64,000 bases of DNA, taken from positions 254,893-318,892 of the forward strand of contig NZ_KK073768.1 in assembly GCF_000582685.1 (NCBI RefSeq). The letters run 5' to 3'. This stretch comes from [Scytonema hofmanni] UTEX 2349 (GTDB taxonomy: Bacteria > Cyanobacteriota > Cyanobacteriia > Cyanobacteriales > Nostocaceae). Positions 46,426 to 54,595 of the stretch are shown one piece after another. Under the pieces are notes generated by a model. The model ran no database searches and had not been told where the DNA came from. It worked only from the letters and a program-made list of their open reading frames with translations. Position 1 is the stretch's first letter, and each line of letters opens with the position of its first letter. The translations under genes and the position numbers were made by a program.

Positions 46426-46890
46426 TTATTTCTTAACAACGGTTGCTTTATTTACCACTTGTTGGACACCTTTAATTTCTTTAGATAAAGGTTCAATCTT
46501 AGCTAATTGGGCTTCATTAGTTACAGTTCCTGTAACAGTTACTGTACCATCATTTGTAGCATCAACTGCTAAATTACCGTTGGGGATATTAGCTTCCAAT
46601 TTAGAGCGAACTTGACTTTTCAGGTCGCCTACGGCTCTGTCGGTATCGCCTCCAGTCACATTATTCCGTTCTTCACGAGCCTTAATGTCGGCATTTAGCT
46701 GTCTTCTGCGGACTTCACTTTGAGCATCTTCTTTCGCAGCTTCAGTTGCTTCTACGCTTGGCGCTTCGGTTTGAGATACAGTTTTATTAGCATCATTTGG
46801 TGCATCCGCGCTAGTTTTAGCGGGGTTTTGACAAGCAGCAGCACCAAAAACTAATACGCAACTAATTAAGAAGGGAGTTAGCTTTTTCAT
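46426..46890 (-). CDS. BON-domain lipoprotein
   Basis: Started at the ATG at 46890, which gives a 154-residue protein with a clean lipoprotein signal (KKLTPFLISCVLVFGAAAC, lipid-bearing Cys20); an upstream TTG extension would bury the signal. A polar Ala/Glu/Arg-rich linker (to about residue 85) is followed by a BON domain: VGDLKSQVRSKLEANIPNG, VDATNDGTVTVTGTVTNE, and KEIKGVQQVVNKATVV. BON domains bind phospholipid in osmotically induced proteins such as OsmY. It probably stands at the periplasmic face of a membrane and helps under osmotic stress. Neighbours are of similar stress character. Confidence 0.88.
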   Translation of the reverse strand: MKKLTPFLISCVLVFGAAACQNPAKTSADAPNDANKTVSQTEAPSVEATEAAKEDAQSEVRRRQLNADIKAREERNNVTGGDTDRAVGDLKSQVRSKLEANIPNGNLAVDATNDGTVTVTGTVTNEAQLAKIEPLSKEIKGVQQVVNKATVVKK

Positions 46891-47026
46891 TTGTTTAATT
46901 ATTACTAGAAACGAGTAAATTGTGAAGTGGTGAGGAGGAAGTTTTTCATTCTCTGGTTTCCAAATCAGACCTGGAAATTCTTGCAAATCGCCAACAGGTT
47001 AGGCTCAGAAACCAGAGGTAAAAAGT

Positions 47027-48667
47027 TTATCGGACAGATTCATCGCGACGGTCAACAACGATTACTGAGGGTTCGTTGCTATCAAGTGTCGGCGGTACAT
47101 AATTGCTTTGAGTTGTGTTAACAACAGGTGTTGGTTGAGTAACAACTGACCGATCGCCTGGACGATCTAAATCGGTAGCATCATAGATGTTAAAATCTTC
47201 AACATGTCGCCGTCTGAGGATTTCTTCAGCGCGGTGAACTTCTGCATCTGTGCCATCAACGATTACCAAATAATCGCCTCTGTTAATGCGATCGTTATAA
47301 ACTTTGGCATTTTTTTCGGGTATTCCTAAACCAACTAATGCCCCAGCTATACCCCCAGCAGCTGCACCAATTGCACCACCTGTCAAAGCCGTAGCCAAAG
47401 CAGTTGCAGCCGCACCACCTAATAGTACTGGACCCACTCCGGGAATCGCGAGGGTGCCAAGACCAACTAATAAGCCGCCTAAACCGCCTAATGCACCACC
47501 TGTAACTGCACCTGTTTTTGCGCCATCGTCGGCTTTGGTATCGTCTACACGGTCATTTAGACGCACACCAGCAACGTTGTGGTCTGCATTCTTACCGATG
47601 ATTGAAACGCGATCCATTGAGATTCCATCATCGCGTAAATCGGTAATTGCAGCTTCGGCAACACGTCGGTCAGAGAATACACCGATCGCTCGTTTTCTAT
47701 GCAGAGGTGCGTTACTTACAGGACTACCGATGCCAGTTGGATTGGGATACAAATCTCCTCTTGGACTTGCTTCCGGGTCAAAAACCTGCCACTGTTGAAT
47801 TCCATGCCGATTGAGAATTGCCGCAGCGTGGTTAATTTCATCATCTGTACCATCGACGATGATAACGTATTGTCCTTGATCGATTATTTCATTGTAAAAG
47901 CGATGGCGATCGCCTGGTAGATGCCATCTATTTTGATCAAAGCGATCGCGTAAATCAACGCCGGCAAATGCATCGGGACGGGTTGAGTTTTGATGAACTA
48001 GAGAAATTTGGCTTAAAGGAAAGCCTGCTGTTCGCAAATCGTTGATTGCAGATTCTGCATTATTCAGATTTGAGAAATAACCAACAGCATGTTTTCTCAC
48101 ACCGACATTCTGATTAGGAACACCCGGATGGTTATAAATGCCAAACTCTTCTACACCACTAGTATGCAGAATTTTTTCCGCTTCGGCAATTTCCGCATCT
48201 GAACCATCAAGGATGACTAAATATTGTCCTCGTTGGACGCGATCGTTGTAAACTCTGGCTCGTTCTTCGGGAATTCCCAAGCCAATTAATCCACCCAACA
48301 AACTCCCCGCTAATGCACCAATACCAGCACCTGCTAAAGTTGTTGCTAAGGCGGTTGCTGCTGCACCTGCCAGCATAATTGGTCCAATTCCGGGAATTGC
48401 TAAGGTTCCCAAACCAACTAATAAGCCTGTCAATCCACCTAAAGTACCACCGGAAACTGCCCCAACTGTAGCACCTTCATCAGATTTATCGCCAACACGT
48501 TCTGTAACTTCCGCACCAGCTATATTTTTATCGCCGTCTGCATCTTGCACTACTACAGACACTCTATTCATATCAAAGCCGGATTTTTTCAGTTCATGGA
48601 GCGCTTCTTCTGCATCCCGGCGATTAGCAAATACGCCTACAGCGCGTCTATGTATTCCCACAACCAT
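47027..48667 (-). CDS. Triple YflT-like (general stress protein 17M) glycine-zipper protein
   Basis: The ATG at 48667 with GGAG about 9 bp upstream is chosen over an in-frame TTG 15 bp earlier; length 546. It contains three copies of a YflT/GSP17M-like unit: RRAVGVFANRRDAEEALHEL near residue 7, KHAVGYFSNLNNAESAINDL near 195, and KRAIGVFSDRRVAEAAITDL near 325. Units 1 and 3 are each interrupted by a long glycine-zipper hairpin (GGLTGLLVGLGTLAIPGIGP; AGIGALAGSLLGGLIGLGIP) that could insert in membranes; unit 2 lacks it. Each ends in a QYLVILDG/DYLVIVDG strand and an AEEIL helix. Probably an envelope stress protein; no enzyme motif is seen. Confidence 0.85.
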   Translation of the reverse strand: MVVGIHRRAVGVFANRRDAEEALHELKKSGFDMNRVSVVVQDADGDKNIAGAEVTERVGDKSDEGATVGAVSGGTLGGLTGLLVGLGTLAIPGIGPIMLAGAAATALATTLAGAGIGALAGSLLGGLIGLGIPEERARVYNDRVQRGQYLVILDGSDAEIAEAEKILHTSGVEEFGIYNHPGVPNQNVGVRKHAVGYFSNLNNAESAINDLRTAGFPLSQISLVHQNSTRPDAFAGVDLRDRFDQNRWHLPGDRHRFYNEIIDQGQYVIIVDGTDDEINHAAAILNRHGIQQWQVFDPEASPRGDLYPNPTGIGSPVSNAPLHRKRAIGVFSDRRVAEAAITDLRDDGISMDRVSIIGKNADHNVAGVRLNDRVDDTKADDGAKTGAVTGGALGGLGGLLVGLGTLAIPGVGPVLLGGAAATALATALTGGAIGAAAGGIAGALVGLGIPEKNAKVYNDRINRGDYLVIVDGTDAEVHRAEEILRRRHVEDFNIYDATDLDRPGDRSVVTQPTPVVNTTQSNYVPPTLDSNEPSVIVVDRRDESVR

Positions 48668-49017
48668 TTTCAAATTCTCCAATACTAATATTTTTCTTTC
48701 TTTAGTCGCTTGAATAACTCTATTTATCCATTTTATTAGTCAAGTCGTCATCAATCCCTTGGAATAAGTTTTACCTCTATCTGGAGTATGATAGGAGTTA
48801 CCGTACCTATATGTTAATAACAACAAAGCAAAAAATTTGCTTTTTGAATCTATATATACTTTCTGAGTTTATTTGAAGAAATGTATCAAAAATTAATTTC
48901 CTAACTACACGCAAAACTACTACTTTTGATAAAGCCATTTATTACTGAAGTCAGTGTGCATCTAGATAATTGGTCGTTAGCTTGAAGTAGTAGTAAGTGC
49001 GAAAGTGAGAAAATAAT
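48668..49017. promoter_or_regulatory. 350-bp divergent promoter region
   Basis: AT-rich spacer between the minus-strand stress gene run and the plus-strand repeat protein. No palindrome of the dispersed classes is present. It likely contains promoters for both directions; individual boxes are not assigned. Confidence 0.5.
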
Positions 49018-52000
49018 ATGTTTTCCAGTTTGCAAACAGCTTTGAACTTAAACGAAGCACACGGATTACAATCGCTGCCAATTGCTCAGGCAGTTGTAAT
49101 TCCCGAAGTATCACTTGGTTTTTCGGAACCGAAGTTTTTGGTAGCAATGCTATCTGGTGTATTGATGGCATTTGCCTTTCAATTTTTATTAACAAACTTC
49201 TCTCTAGCGGTGGGAATTTCTACTTTAGGTGGTGACTCATCTGATGATGATGATTATCAAAGCTTGGGTAGCACAATTCGTGGTGTTGAAGCAAAAGTAG
49301 GAATTTGGGCACTGTTAACCGCGAGTATTGCCTTATTTGCTGCTTGTTTTCTCGCAGTCAAACTGAGCTTAATTGGTAGCGCAGTTTTAGGAGCAATTAT
49401 CGGTGTTGTGATTTGGTCTACATACTTTTTCTTAATTGTTTGGTTAGGTTCAACAGCCGTAGGGTCATTAATTGGTTCTCTTGTAAAGACTGCAAGTGCT
49501 GGCTTTCAAGGAATGATGGGAACAGCAACGGCAGCTTTAGGTGCTAATGTTGCGAAAAATCAAATGGTTTCTACTGCGGAAGAAATTACAGCCGCAGTTC
49601 GTCGCGAATTAACTTCTGGTTTTGACCCCGATAGTATCAAAAATACGCTGCAAAGTTCTTTAAGTTCTTTGCAATTGCCAAAGCTGGATGTCAAAGATAT
49701 TCGCAATCAATTTGACCAGTTGCTGAAAGATGTAGATTTACAATCTCTTGGCGATCGCGATGTTTTGAAAAATATTAATCGCCAGACTTTTGTTGATTTA
49801 ATCAGCAGCCGATCTGACTTTTCTCAAGAAGATATAAATAACATTGCTGACCAATTAGAAGGTGCTTGGCAACAAGTTTTAAATAGACAAAACAATCCCA
49901 CAGAGCAAGTATTGAATTTGCTCAATTCTGTGACTCCGGAAGAAATCAATTCTGATAAATTAGGCGAAAAGCTTCAAGAATTAGTCACAAGTGGTGTCGG
50001 TAATGGCAAGCAAAGCAATGGCATGATGAAACAAGCTATTGAATTAGGCTTGAGCGCTGCTGTACCTGTAGTATTGAAGAATGCAAATTTATCTAATATA
50101 GATTTGGATAAAATTACACCTCAGTTGCAAAAGCTGAAAGAAAAAGTTCAAGATGTAGATGTTGAAAAAATTAGACAACAACTACAAAATTTAAGCCAGC
50201 AAGCAAAGGCAAAATTGCCAGCAGCTAGCAACACAATTAAGACAGATGTCGAAGATTACATTTTGAATTCGTTTCCTTGGCATTTTAACCCGCTGACGAT
50301 TAAAAATGAATTCAAAGATGTGATTTATGACCAAAATGCAGATGCTGGAAAAGTAAGACGGCAATTGTCAGAAATAAATTTAGAGTATTTTAGCAACTTG
50401 CTGAAGCAACGTGGTGATATCAGCGAAGAGCGGATCAAAGAAATTTCCGAACAAATGGAAAGCGATCGCAACGAAGTTTTAGAAGTTGTTGGGCAAGCAG
50501 AATCGCAGCAAACAAATCAAAACTTCCGCACTCGCGTTGAAGAATATCTGCGTTCGACTGGAAAGGAAGAACTCAACCCAGAAGGTATTCAACGGGATTT
50601 TGCTAAGTTAGTGGAAGATCCAGAAGCGGGTTTTGCCGATTTGAGCGATCGCTTTAAACAATTTGACCGCGATACTTTGGTACAATTGCTCAAGCAACGT
50701 GAAGACATCAGCGATGAAGAAGCTAACAATATTGTTGGTTCAATTGAAAGTACTCGCGATAATGTCTTAAATCGCGCTCAAGAATTGCAAGAACAAGCAA
50801 AAGCTAAAACTGATGAATTGCGTCAAAAAGTAGAAGGATATCTGCGGAATACGAATAAAGAAGAACTCAATCCCGATGCTATCAAACGCGAGTTTAAAGT
50901 ATTGTTGGACGATCCGCAAGCGGGAATCAGCTTATTGCGCGATCGCTTCTCGCAATTTGACAGGGATACATTAGTTCAACTGTTGAGTCAGCGTCAAGAT
51001 TTAAGCGAAGAACAAATTAATCAAGTTCTCGATAATTTTGAATCGGTACGCGATAATATTTTGCAAGCACCGCAAAAAGCGAAAGAACAATACGAACAAA
51101 CGACAACAGCAATTGCCGAATATCTTCGTAATACCAATTTGGAAGAATTGAATCCTGAAGGTATTAAAGCAGATTTAGAAAAGTTACTCGACAATCCGAA
51201 AGAAGGTGCTTCTGCTTTACGCGATCGCTTATCGCAAGTTGATCGAGAAACCTTAACTAAACTTGTCACTTCCACCGGTAACTTGAGCGAAGAACAAGTT
51301 AATCAGATAATCGATTCTGTGCAATCAGCGATTGACAATATTATCAAAGCACCACGTCGTTTTGCAAATCGTGCGACAAAAGGAGCTTTAGATTTTGAAG
51401 CGAATCTAGAAAACTATTTGCGGAATACGAACAAAGAAGAACTTAACCCAGATAGTATCAAGCGCGATTTACAATTGTTGTTGTCTTCTCCCCGTGCAGG
51501 AATTGGAAGTTTAAGCGATCGCGTTGCTAAAATCGACCGTTCATCAGTTGTCGCTTTGCTATCTCAACGTGAGGATATTTCCGAAGAAGAAGCAAACCGC
51601 ATTGTCGATCAAATCGAATCGGTTCGCAACTCACTTGTAGAACAGTATCAACAGATTCAGCAAAGAGTACAATCGGTAGTTGAGGGAATTTTTGGGAAAA
51701 TTCGCAACTATCTCAACTCGCTGGATCGTCCGGAACTTAACTATGAAGCAATTAAGCAAGATGTGACGAAAGTCTTTGACGATCCCCAAGCTGGATTTGA
51801 AGCATTGCGCGATCGCTTAAGTCAATTTGATCGTGATACTTTAGTTGCTGTCATTAGTTCCCGTCAAGATATTTCCGAAACGCAAGCTAATAAGATTATC
51901 GACCAAATCGAAGCCTCACGCGATCGCGTTTTACACCAAGCAGAACGCATCCAAAAAGAGACACAAAGACGTTTGAATGCAATTAAAGAGCTAGGGAAAA

Positions 52001-52131
52001 AGCAAGCTGAAGAAACGAAGAAAACCGTTGCCAGTGCAGCTTGGTGGTTATTTGGTACAGCTTTAACATCCCTCGCAGCTAGTGCAATTGCTGGTGCGAT
52101 CGCTGTTTCAGGTATACCCTTTATCGGTTAA
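49018..52131 (+). CDS. Large membrane protein with six to seven ~95-residue helical repeats
   Basis: A 1037-residue protein. The N-terminus has about three hydrophobic segments (LVAMLSGVLMAFAFQFLLT; IWALLTASIALFAACFLAV; GAIIGVVIWSTYFFLIVWL), and a last one lies at the C-terminus (AAWWLFGTALTSLAASAIAG). Between them are helical repeats of about 95-99 residues starting near 50534, 50827, 51110, 51402 and 51700, with more diverged copies before them. The unit is YLRNTNKEELNPDAIK, LLDDPQAG, LRDRFSQFDRDTLVQLLSQR, DISEEQ(A/I)N, IESVRDNIL, then a Gln/Lys-rich linker. No enzyme motif was found. It may be a stalk or tether between membranes, or a stress-linked scaffold (inference). It is divergent from the YflT-like gene. 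Confidence 0.85.
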   Translation: MFSSLQTALNLNEAHGLQSLPIAQAVVIPEVSLGFSEPKFLVAMLSGVLMAFAFQFLLTNFSLAVGISTLGGDSSDDDDYQSLGSTIRGVEAKVGIWALLTASIALFAACFLAVKLSLIGSAVLGAIIGVVIWSTYFFLIVWLGSTAVGSLIGSLVKTASAGFQGMMGTATAALGANVAKNQMVSTAEEITAAVRRELTSGFDPDSIKNTLQSSLSSLQLPKLDVKDIRNQFDQLLKDVDLQSLGDRDVLKNINRQTFVDLISSRSDFSQEDINNIADQLEGAWQQVLNRQNNPTEQVLNLLNSVTPEEINSDKLGEKLQELVTSGVGNGKQSNGMMKQAIELGLSAAVPVVLKNANLSNIDLDKITPQLQKLKEKVQDVDVEKIRQQLQNLSQQAKAKLPAASNTIKTDVEDYILNSFPWHFNPLTIKNEFKDVIYDQNADAGKVRRQLSEINLEYFSNLLKQRGDISEERIKEISEQMESDRNEVLEVVGQAESQQTNQNFRTRVEEYLRSTGKEELNPEGIQRDFAKLVEDPEAGFADLSDRFKQFDRDTLVQLLKQREDISDEEANNIVGSIESTRDNVLNRAQELQEQAKAKTDELRQKVEGYLRNTNKEELNPDAIKREFKVLLDDPQAGISLLRDRFSQFDRDTLVQLLSQRQDLSEEQINQVLDNFESVRDNILQAPQKAKEQYEQTTTAIAEYLRNTNLEELNPEGIKADLEKLLDNPKEGASALRDRLSQVDRETLTKLVTSTGNLSEEQVNQIIDSVQSAIDNIIKAPRRFANRATKGALDFEANLENYLRNTNKEELNPDSIKRDLQLLLSSPRAGIGSLSDRVAKIDRSSVVALLSQREDISEEEANRIVDQIESVRNSLVEQYQQIQQRVQSVVEGIFGKIRNYLNSLDRPELNYEAIKQDVTKVFDDPQAGFEALRDRLSQFDRDTLVAVISSRQDISETQANKIIDQIEASRDRVLHQAERIQKETQRRLNAIKELGKKQAEETKKTVASAAWWLFGTALTSLAASAIAGAIAVSGIPFIG

Positions 52132-52147
52132 ATCATCTCCATTTTTA

Positions 52148-52199
52148 GTAGAGACGTTCCACCGAATTTAGTAGAGACGTTCCGGTGGAACGTCTTTAT
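52148..52199. repeat. Tandem 1.5 copies of the 'GTAGAGACGTTCC' palindrome
   Basis: A half copy (GTAGAGACGTTCCACCGAA) at 52148-52166 is followed by a full one (GTAGAGACGTTCC..GGAACGTCTTTAT) at 52171-52199, about 17 bp after the stop of the repeat protein. Confidence 0.75.
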
Positions 52200-52362
52200 A
52201 TTGTAAATAATTTACCGATGATAATATCAATTTAATTCCACATTCCACACTCAAAAATGCAATACATTGAAGCAAACAAACAGCAAACTCATGCAACCAA
52301 GTTAAAAATCTCCTGCACGGTTAACTTTTATGACTTTACCATCCCTCTGGACTAAATATCGT

Positions 52363-52425
52363 AACAACCCACCAGACGCGAAATTGAACTTCGTTCCGCT
52401 TCGCTAACGCGTCTGGTGGGTTGTT
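52363..52425 (+). terminator. Perfect 18-bp inverted repeat followed by T-run, terminator-like
   Basis: AACAACCCACCAGACGCG (52363-52380) and its exact complement (52408-52425) flank a 27-base spacer, which itself holds a small CGCTTCGC-type repeat. TTTT follows at 52424-52427. It lies 230 bp after one gene and 90 bp before the next on the same strand, so it may stop read-through. The long loop makes a repeat element equally possible. Confidence 0.55.
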
Positions 52426-52511
52426 TTCTGGAGATGTCTAAAAAAGTAGACAATTACAAGGTAATTACGCGAAAATAAATAGGCAAAATCCCTATTACTT
52501 AGGTAGCAACC

Positions 52512-53051
52512 ATGCATCAGTCCAATTTGCGCGATCGCATACTTTTCACCCTCGCTGCTGTACTCACCGGCGCCACTCTTGTAGCTGGGGTGGGAATTTA
52601 TCTGGGATTGAAAACTGTAGACACATCAACCAAGCCATCAGAAACATCTAACTTAACACCACAAGATGTATCATCAGAAGCACCTGTAGAAACATCTAAC
52701 TTACCACCACAAAAAGTATCCGTGGTGCAACTAGCAGATTCTAGCCCAAAAAATCAATTAGGTAAAAACCTTGGTGGTGCAAACTTACAAGGAAGAGACT
52801 TGCGGGGAAGAAACTTAAGTAATGCAGATTTAGGTGGTGCAAATCTGCGTAACGCTAACTTGAGTGGTGCAGATTTAAGTAGCGCAAAACTTGGGGGTGC
52901 GAATCTGGAAAAAGCCAACTTAACAAATGCTAATTTGAGTTATGCTGACTTGGGCGGTGCTAATCTTGGGAATGCTAACCTTAAAGGTGCTAATTTGAAC
53001 AATACTCGACTTGATGGTGCTAACACTAAAGGTGCAACTTTGCCTTATTAG
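52512..53051 (+). CDS. Membrane-anchored pentapeptide-repeat protein
   Basis: A 179-residue protein: an N-terminal membrane anchor or uncleaved signal (LFTLAAVLTGATLVAGVGIYLGL), a Ser/Thr/Pro-rich linker of about 50 residues, then about 17 consecutive A(D/N)LxX pentapeptides (GANLQGRDLRGRNLSNADLG onward) that would form a right-handed quadrilateral beta-helix. Cyanobacteria encode many such proteins, and most have no assigned role. The domain most likely faces the periplasm or thylakoid lumen. A second pentapeptide protein lies 650 bp downstream on the same strand. Confidence 0.88.
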   Translation: MHQSNLRDRILFTLAAVLTGATLVAGVGIYLGLKTVDTSTKPSETSNLTPQDVSSEAPVETSNLPPQKVSVVQLADSSPKNQLGKNLGGANLQGRDLRGRNLSNADLGGANLRNANLSGADLSSAKLGGANLEKANLTNANLSYADLGGANLGNANLKGANLNNTRLDGANTKGATLPY

Positions 53052-53316
53052 TTGCGATCGCTTTCTGGGAGACTCTATGTAACTGATCCCCAGTCAGAAG
53101 TAAAAAATACAGAATTTATTTATGTTGTTTGTAGTTCCTTGTCAATAATCAGCGATCGCCTCCATAACCTAAATTTACGTGATTAGCGTCACCCCAAAAA
53201 CAGATCCAAATCATTTGTACCACATTCGGTTATCAGCTAGATTAGAAGAAAAATAAATCATACGCTAAAAGGCAAATAGTGGTTGAGTGATTATTTAATG
53301 GTTGTGAGGTGTGACT

Positions 53317-53463
53317 ATGCTGGAAAAATTATTATTAGCGGCTGTCCTAACTTTTGCACTTAGCTTATGTGTCAAGATGGGTTGGTCTTCATCCAGTCAG
53401 ACAACTGGAGAGGTAAACTTGCACAATCATGCAGTTTTCACTCTGACTCAGCGGGATAACTAA
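53317..53463 (+). CDS. Possible small membrane or secreted protein (48 aa)
   Basis: ATG at 53317 with GAGGT about 7 bp upstream opens a 48-codon frame: MLEKLLLAAVLTFALSLCVK followed by a polar Ser/Thr/Asn-rich tail. The first 20 residues form a hydrophobic helix after a charged start, as in a signal peptide or single anchor. It lies alone between two pentapeptide genes. No family is recognised; the good ribosome-binding site and the hydrophobic start are the only support. Confidence 0.45.
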   Translation: MLEKLLLAAVLTFALSLCVKMGWSSSSQTTGEVNLHNHAVFTLTQRDN

Positions 53464-53509
53464 ATAGAGATAAGAAGTATAAATTAAATATGCGTTATCC
53501 AAAACCCTT

Positions 53510-53538
53510 GTAGAGACGTTCCGACGGAACGTCTTTAC
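53510..53538. repeat. 'GTAGAGACGTTCC' palindrome within a longer dispersed unit
   Basis: GTAGAGACGTTCC..GGAACGTCTTTAC, flanked by AAAACCCTTG on the left and ACGTCTTTTCTGGAGATGTC on the right. Similar flanks surround the copy at 36582, so the mobile or repeated unit is longer than the hairpin alone. Confidence 0.75.
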
Positions 53539-53706
53539 GTCTTTTCTGGAGATGTCTAATATATACAGCACTACAGCGGGCGACAGTTTGAAATTCTCCA
53601 CATAAAACAATCAAGAATTTAGTGATGCTTGATACTTTAACCTGAGTTATAACTGTGTCAACTTCTCAGGCGAAGTTTCTAACTTAGAAGCATTCTGACA
53701 CAGATT

Positions 53707-54477
53707 ATGAAAAAGCAAATTCTATCCACAGTCGTATTTTTAACCACAATTAGCTTAACAACCGTCGCTCAAGCCGCAAATTCTGAACACATTAGACAGT
53801 TATTAGCAACCAAACAATGTGAAAGCTGCGATTTGAGCAACGCTGGTTTGGTGCTAGCAGACTTATCTGGAGCGAACTTGAGTAAAGCCAATCTTAGTGG
53901 TGCAAACCTCAGTCGTGCCAACTTGAGCAGTGCAGATTTAACAGGTGCCAATTTGAGCGGTGCGAGTTTATTTGGGGTTAACCTGAGTGGTGCGAAACTT
54001 AATGGGGCAAATTTGCTGGGTACTGATTTGAGAAATACCTATCTTGCCAACGCGGAATTAAATGATGTTAGCCTAAACGGTGCAAACTTGCAAGGAGCGT
54101 TGGGTATACCATTGCAAGCAGCTAAACCAGAAGAATTTTATGCTTGGGGAGTAGCAGAAGCGCAAAAAGGCAACCAACAACATGCCATTGATTATTTTAA
54201 TCAAGCGATCGCTAGTAAACCAGACTTTGCCGGCGCTTATCTCGCTCGTGGTGTTGCCCGTTATCAAATTTTAGATCGACAAGGTGCATTTCAAGATGCT
54301 CTAACTGCTGAAAACCTGTTTAAAAGCAAAAACGACAACCCCGGAATGCAAACAGCGCAAGCTTTTCTTCTCGAACTGAAAACACCCCAAGGTAGTAAAG
54401 TAACCACCGGCAAACCTAGTTTAGTTGACTTTTTAGGCGGAGTGGCGTCAGTATTACTTCAGTTCTTTCCTTTTTAG
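53707..54477 (+). CDS. Secreted pentapeptide-repeat protein with C-terminal TPR
   Basis: A 256-residue protein with a classical signal peptide (KKQILSTVVFLTTISLTTVAQA, cleavage after AQA), a CESC pair in the segment LLATKQCESCDLSNAGL that begins many cyanobacterial lumenal pentapeptide proteins, about 20 pentapeptides (residues 35-130), and a tetratricopeptide-like pair (EFYAWGVAEAQKGNQQHAIDYFNQAI; AYLARGVARYQILDRQGAFQDA). It ends with a hydrophobic tail. Probably periplasmic or lumenal, with the TPR part for protein binding. STRR heptamers begin right after the stop. Confidence 0.9.
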   Translation: MKKQILSTVVFLTTISLTTVAQAANSEHIRQLLATKQCESCDLSNAGLVLADLSGANLSKANLSGANLSRANLSSADLTGANLSGASLFGVNLSGAKLNGANLLGTDLRNTYLANAELNDVSLNGANLQGALGIPLQAAKPEEFYAWGVAEAQKGNQQHAIDYFNQAIASKPDFAGAYLARGVARYQILDRQGAFQDALTAENLFKSKNDNPGMQTAQAFLLELKTPQGSKVTTGKPSLVDFLGGVASVLLQFFPF

Positions 54478-54480
54478 GGG

Positions 54481-54595
54481 AGTGTCGGGTGTCGGGTGTC
54501 GGGTGTCGGGTGTCGGAGAGAAAAAAGTCAGAGGGTGTGGGATGTAGTAAGACTTTCTCCAGTTCCCTACACCCCACACCCTACCCCCTACCCCC
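54481..54595. repeat. STRR heptamers (GTGTCGG)n and (CCCCACA/CCCCTAC)n
   Basis: GTGTCGG-type heptamers repeat about five times from 54482 to 54516, and CACCCCACACCCTACCCCC heptamers run from about 54568 to 54594. The second block encodes the last residues (NGGRG) and stop of the minus-strand STAND gene. Confidence 0.85.

Larger units (their letters stand above)
52132..52511. other. 380-bp intergenic region with palindromes
   Basis: Holds one and a half GTAGAGACGTTCC palindromes (52148-52199) just after the previous stop, and a long perfect inverted repeat at 52363-52425, listed separately. The last 85 bp before the pentapeptide gene are AT-rich and probably promoter. Confidence 0.6.

Noticed and set aside
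46891..46986. N-terminal extension of the BON protein to a TTG at 46986
   Set aside because: It would place 32 residues before a perfect lipoprotein signal.
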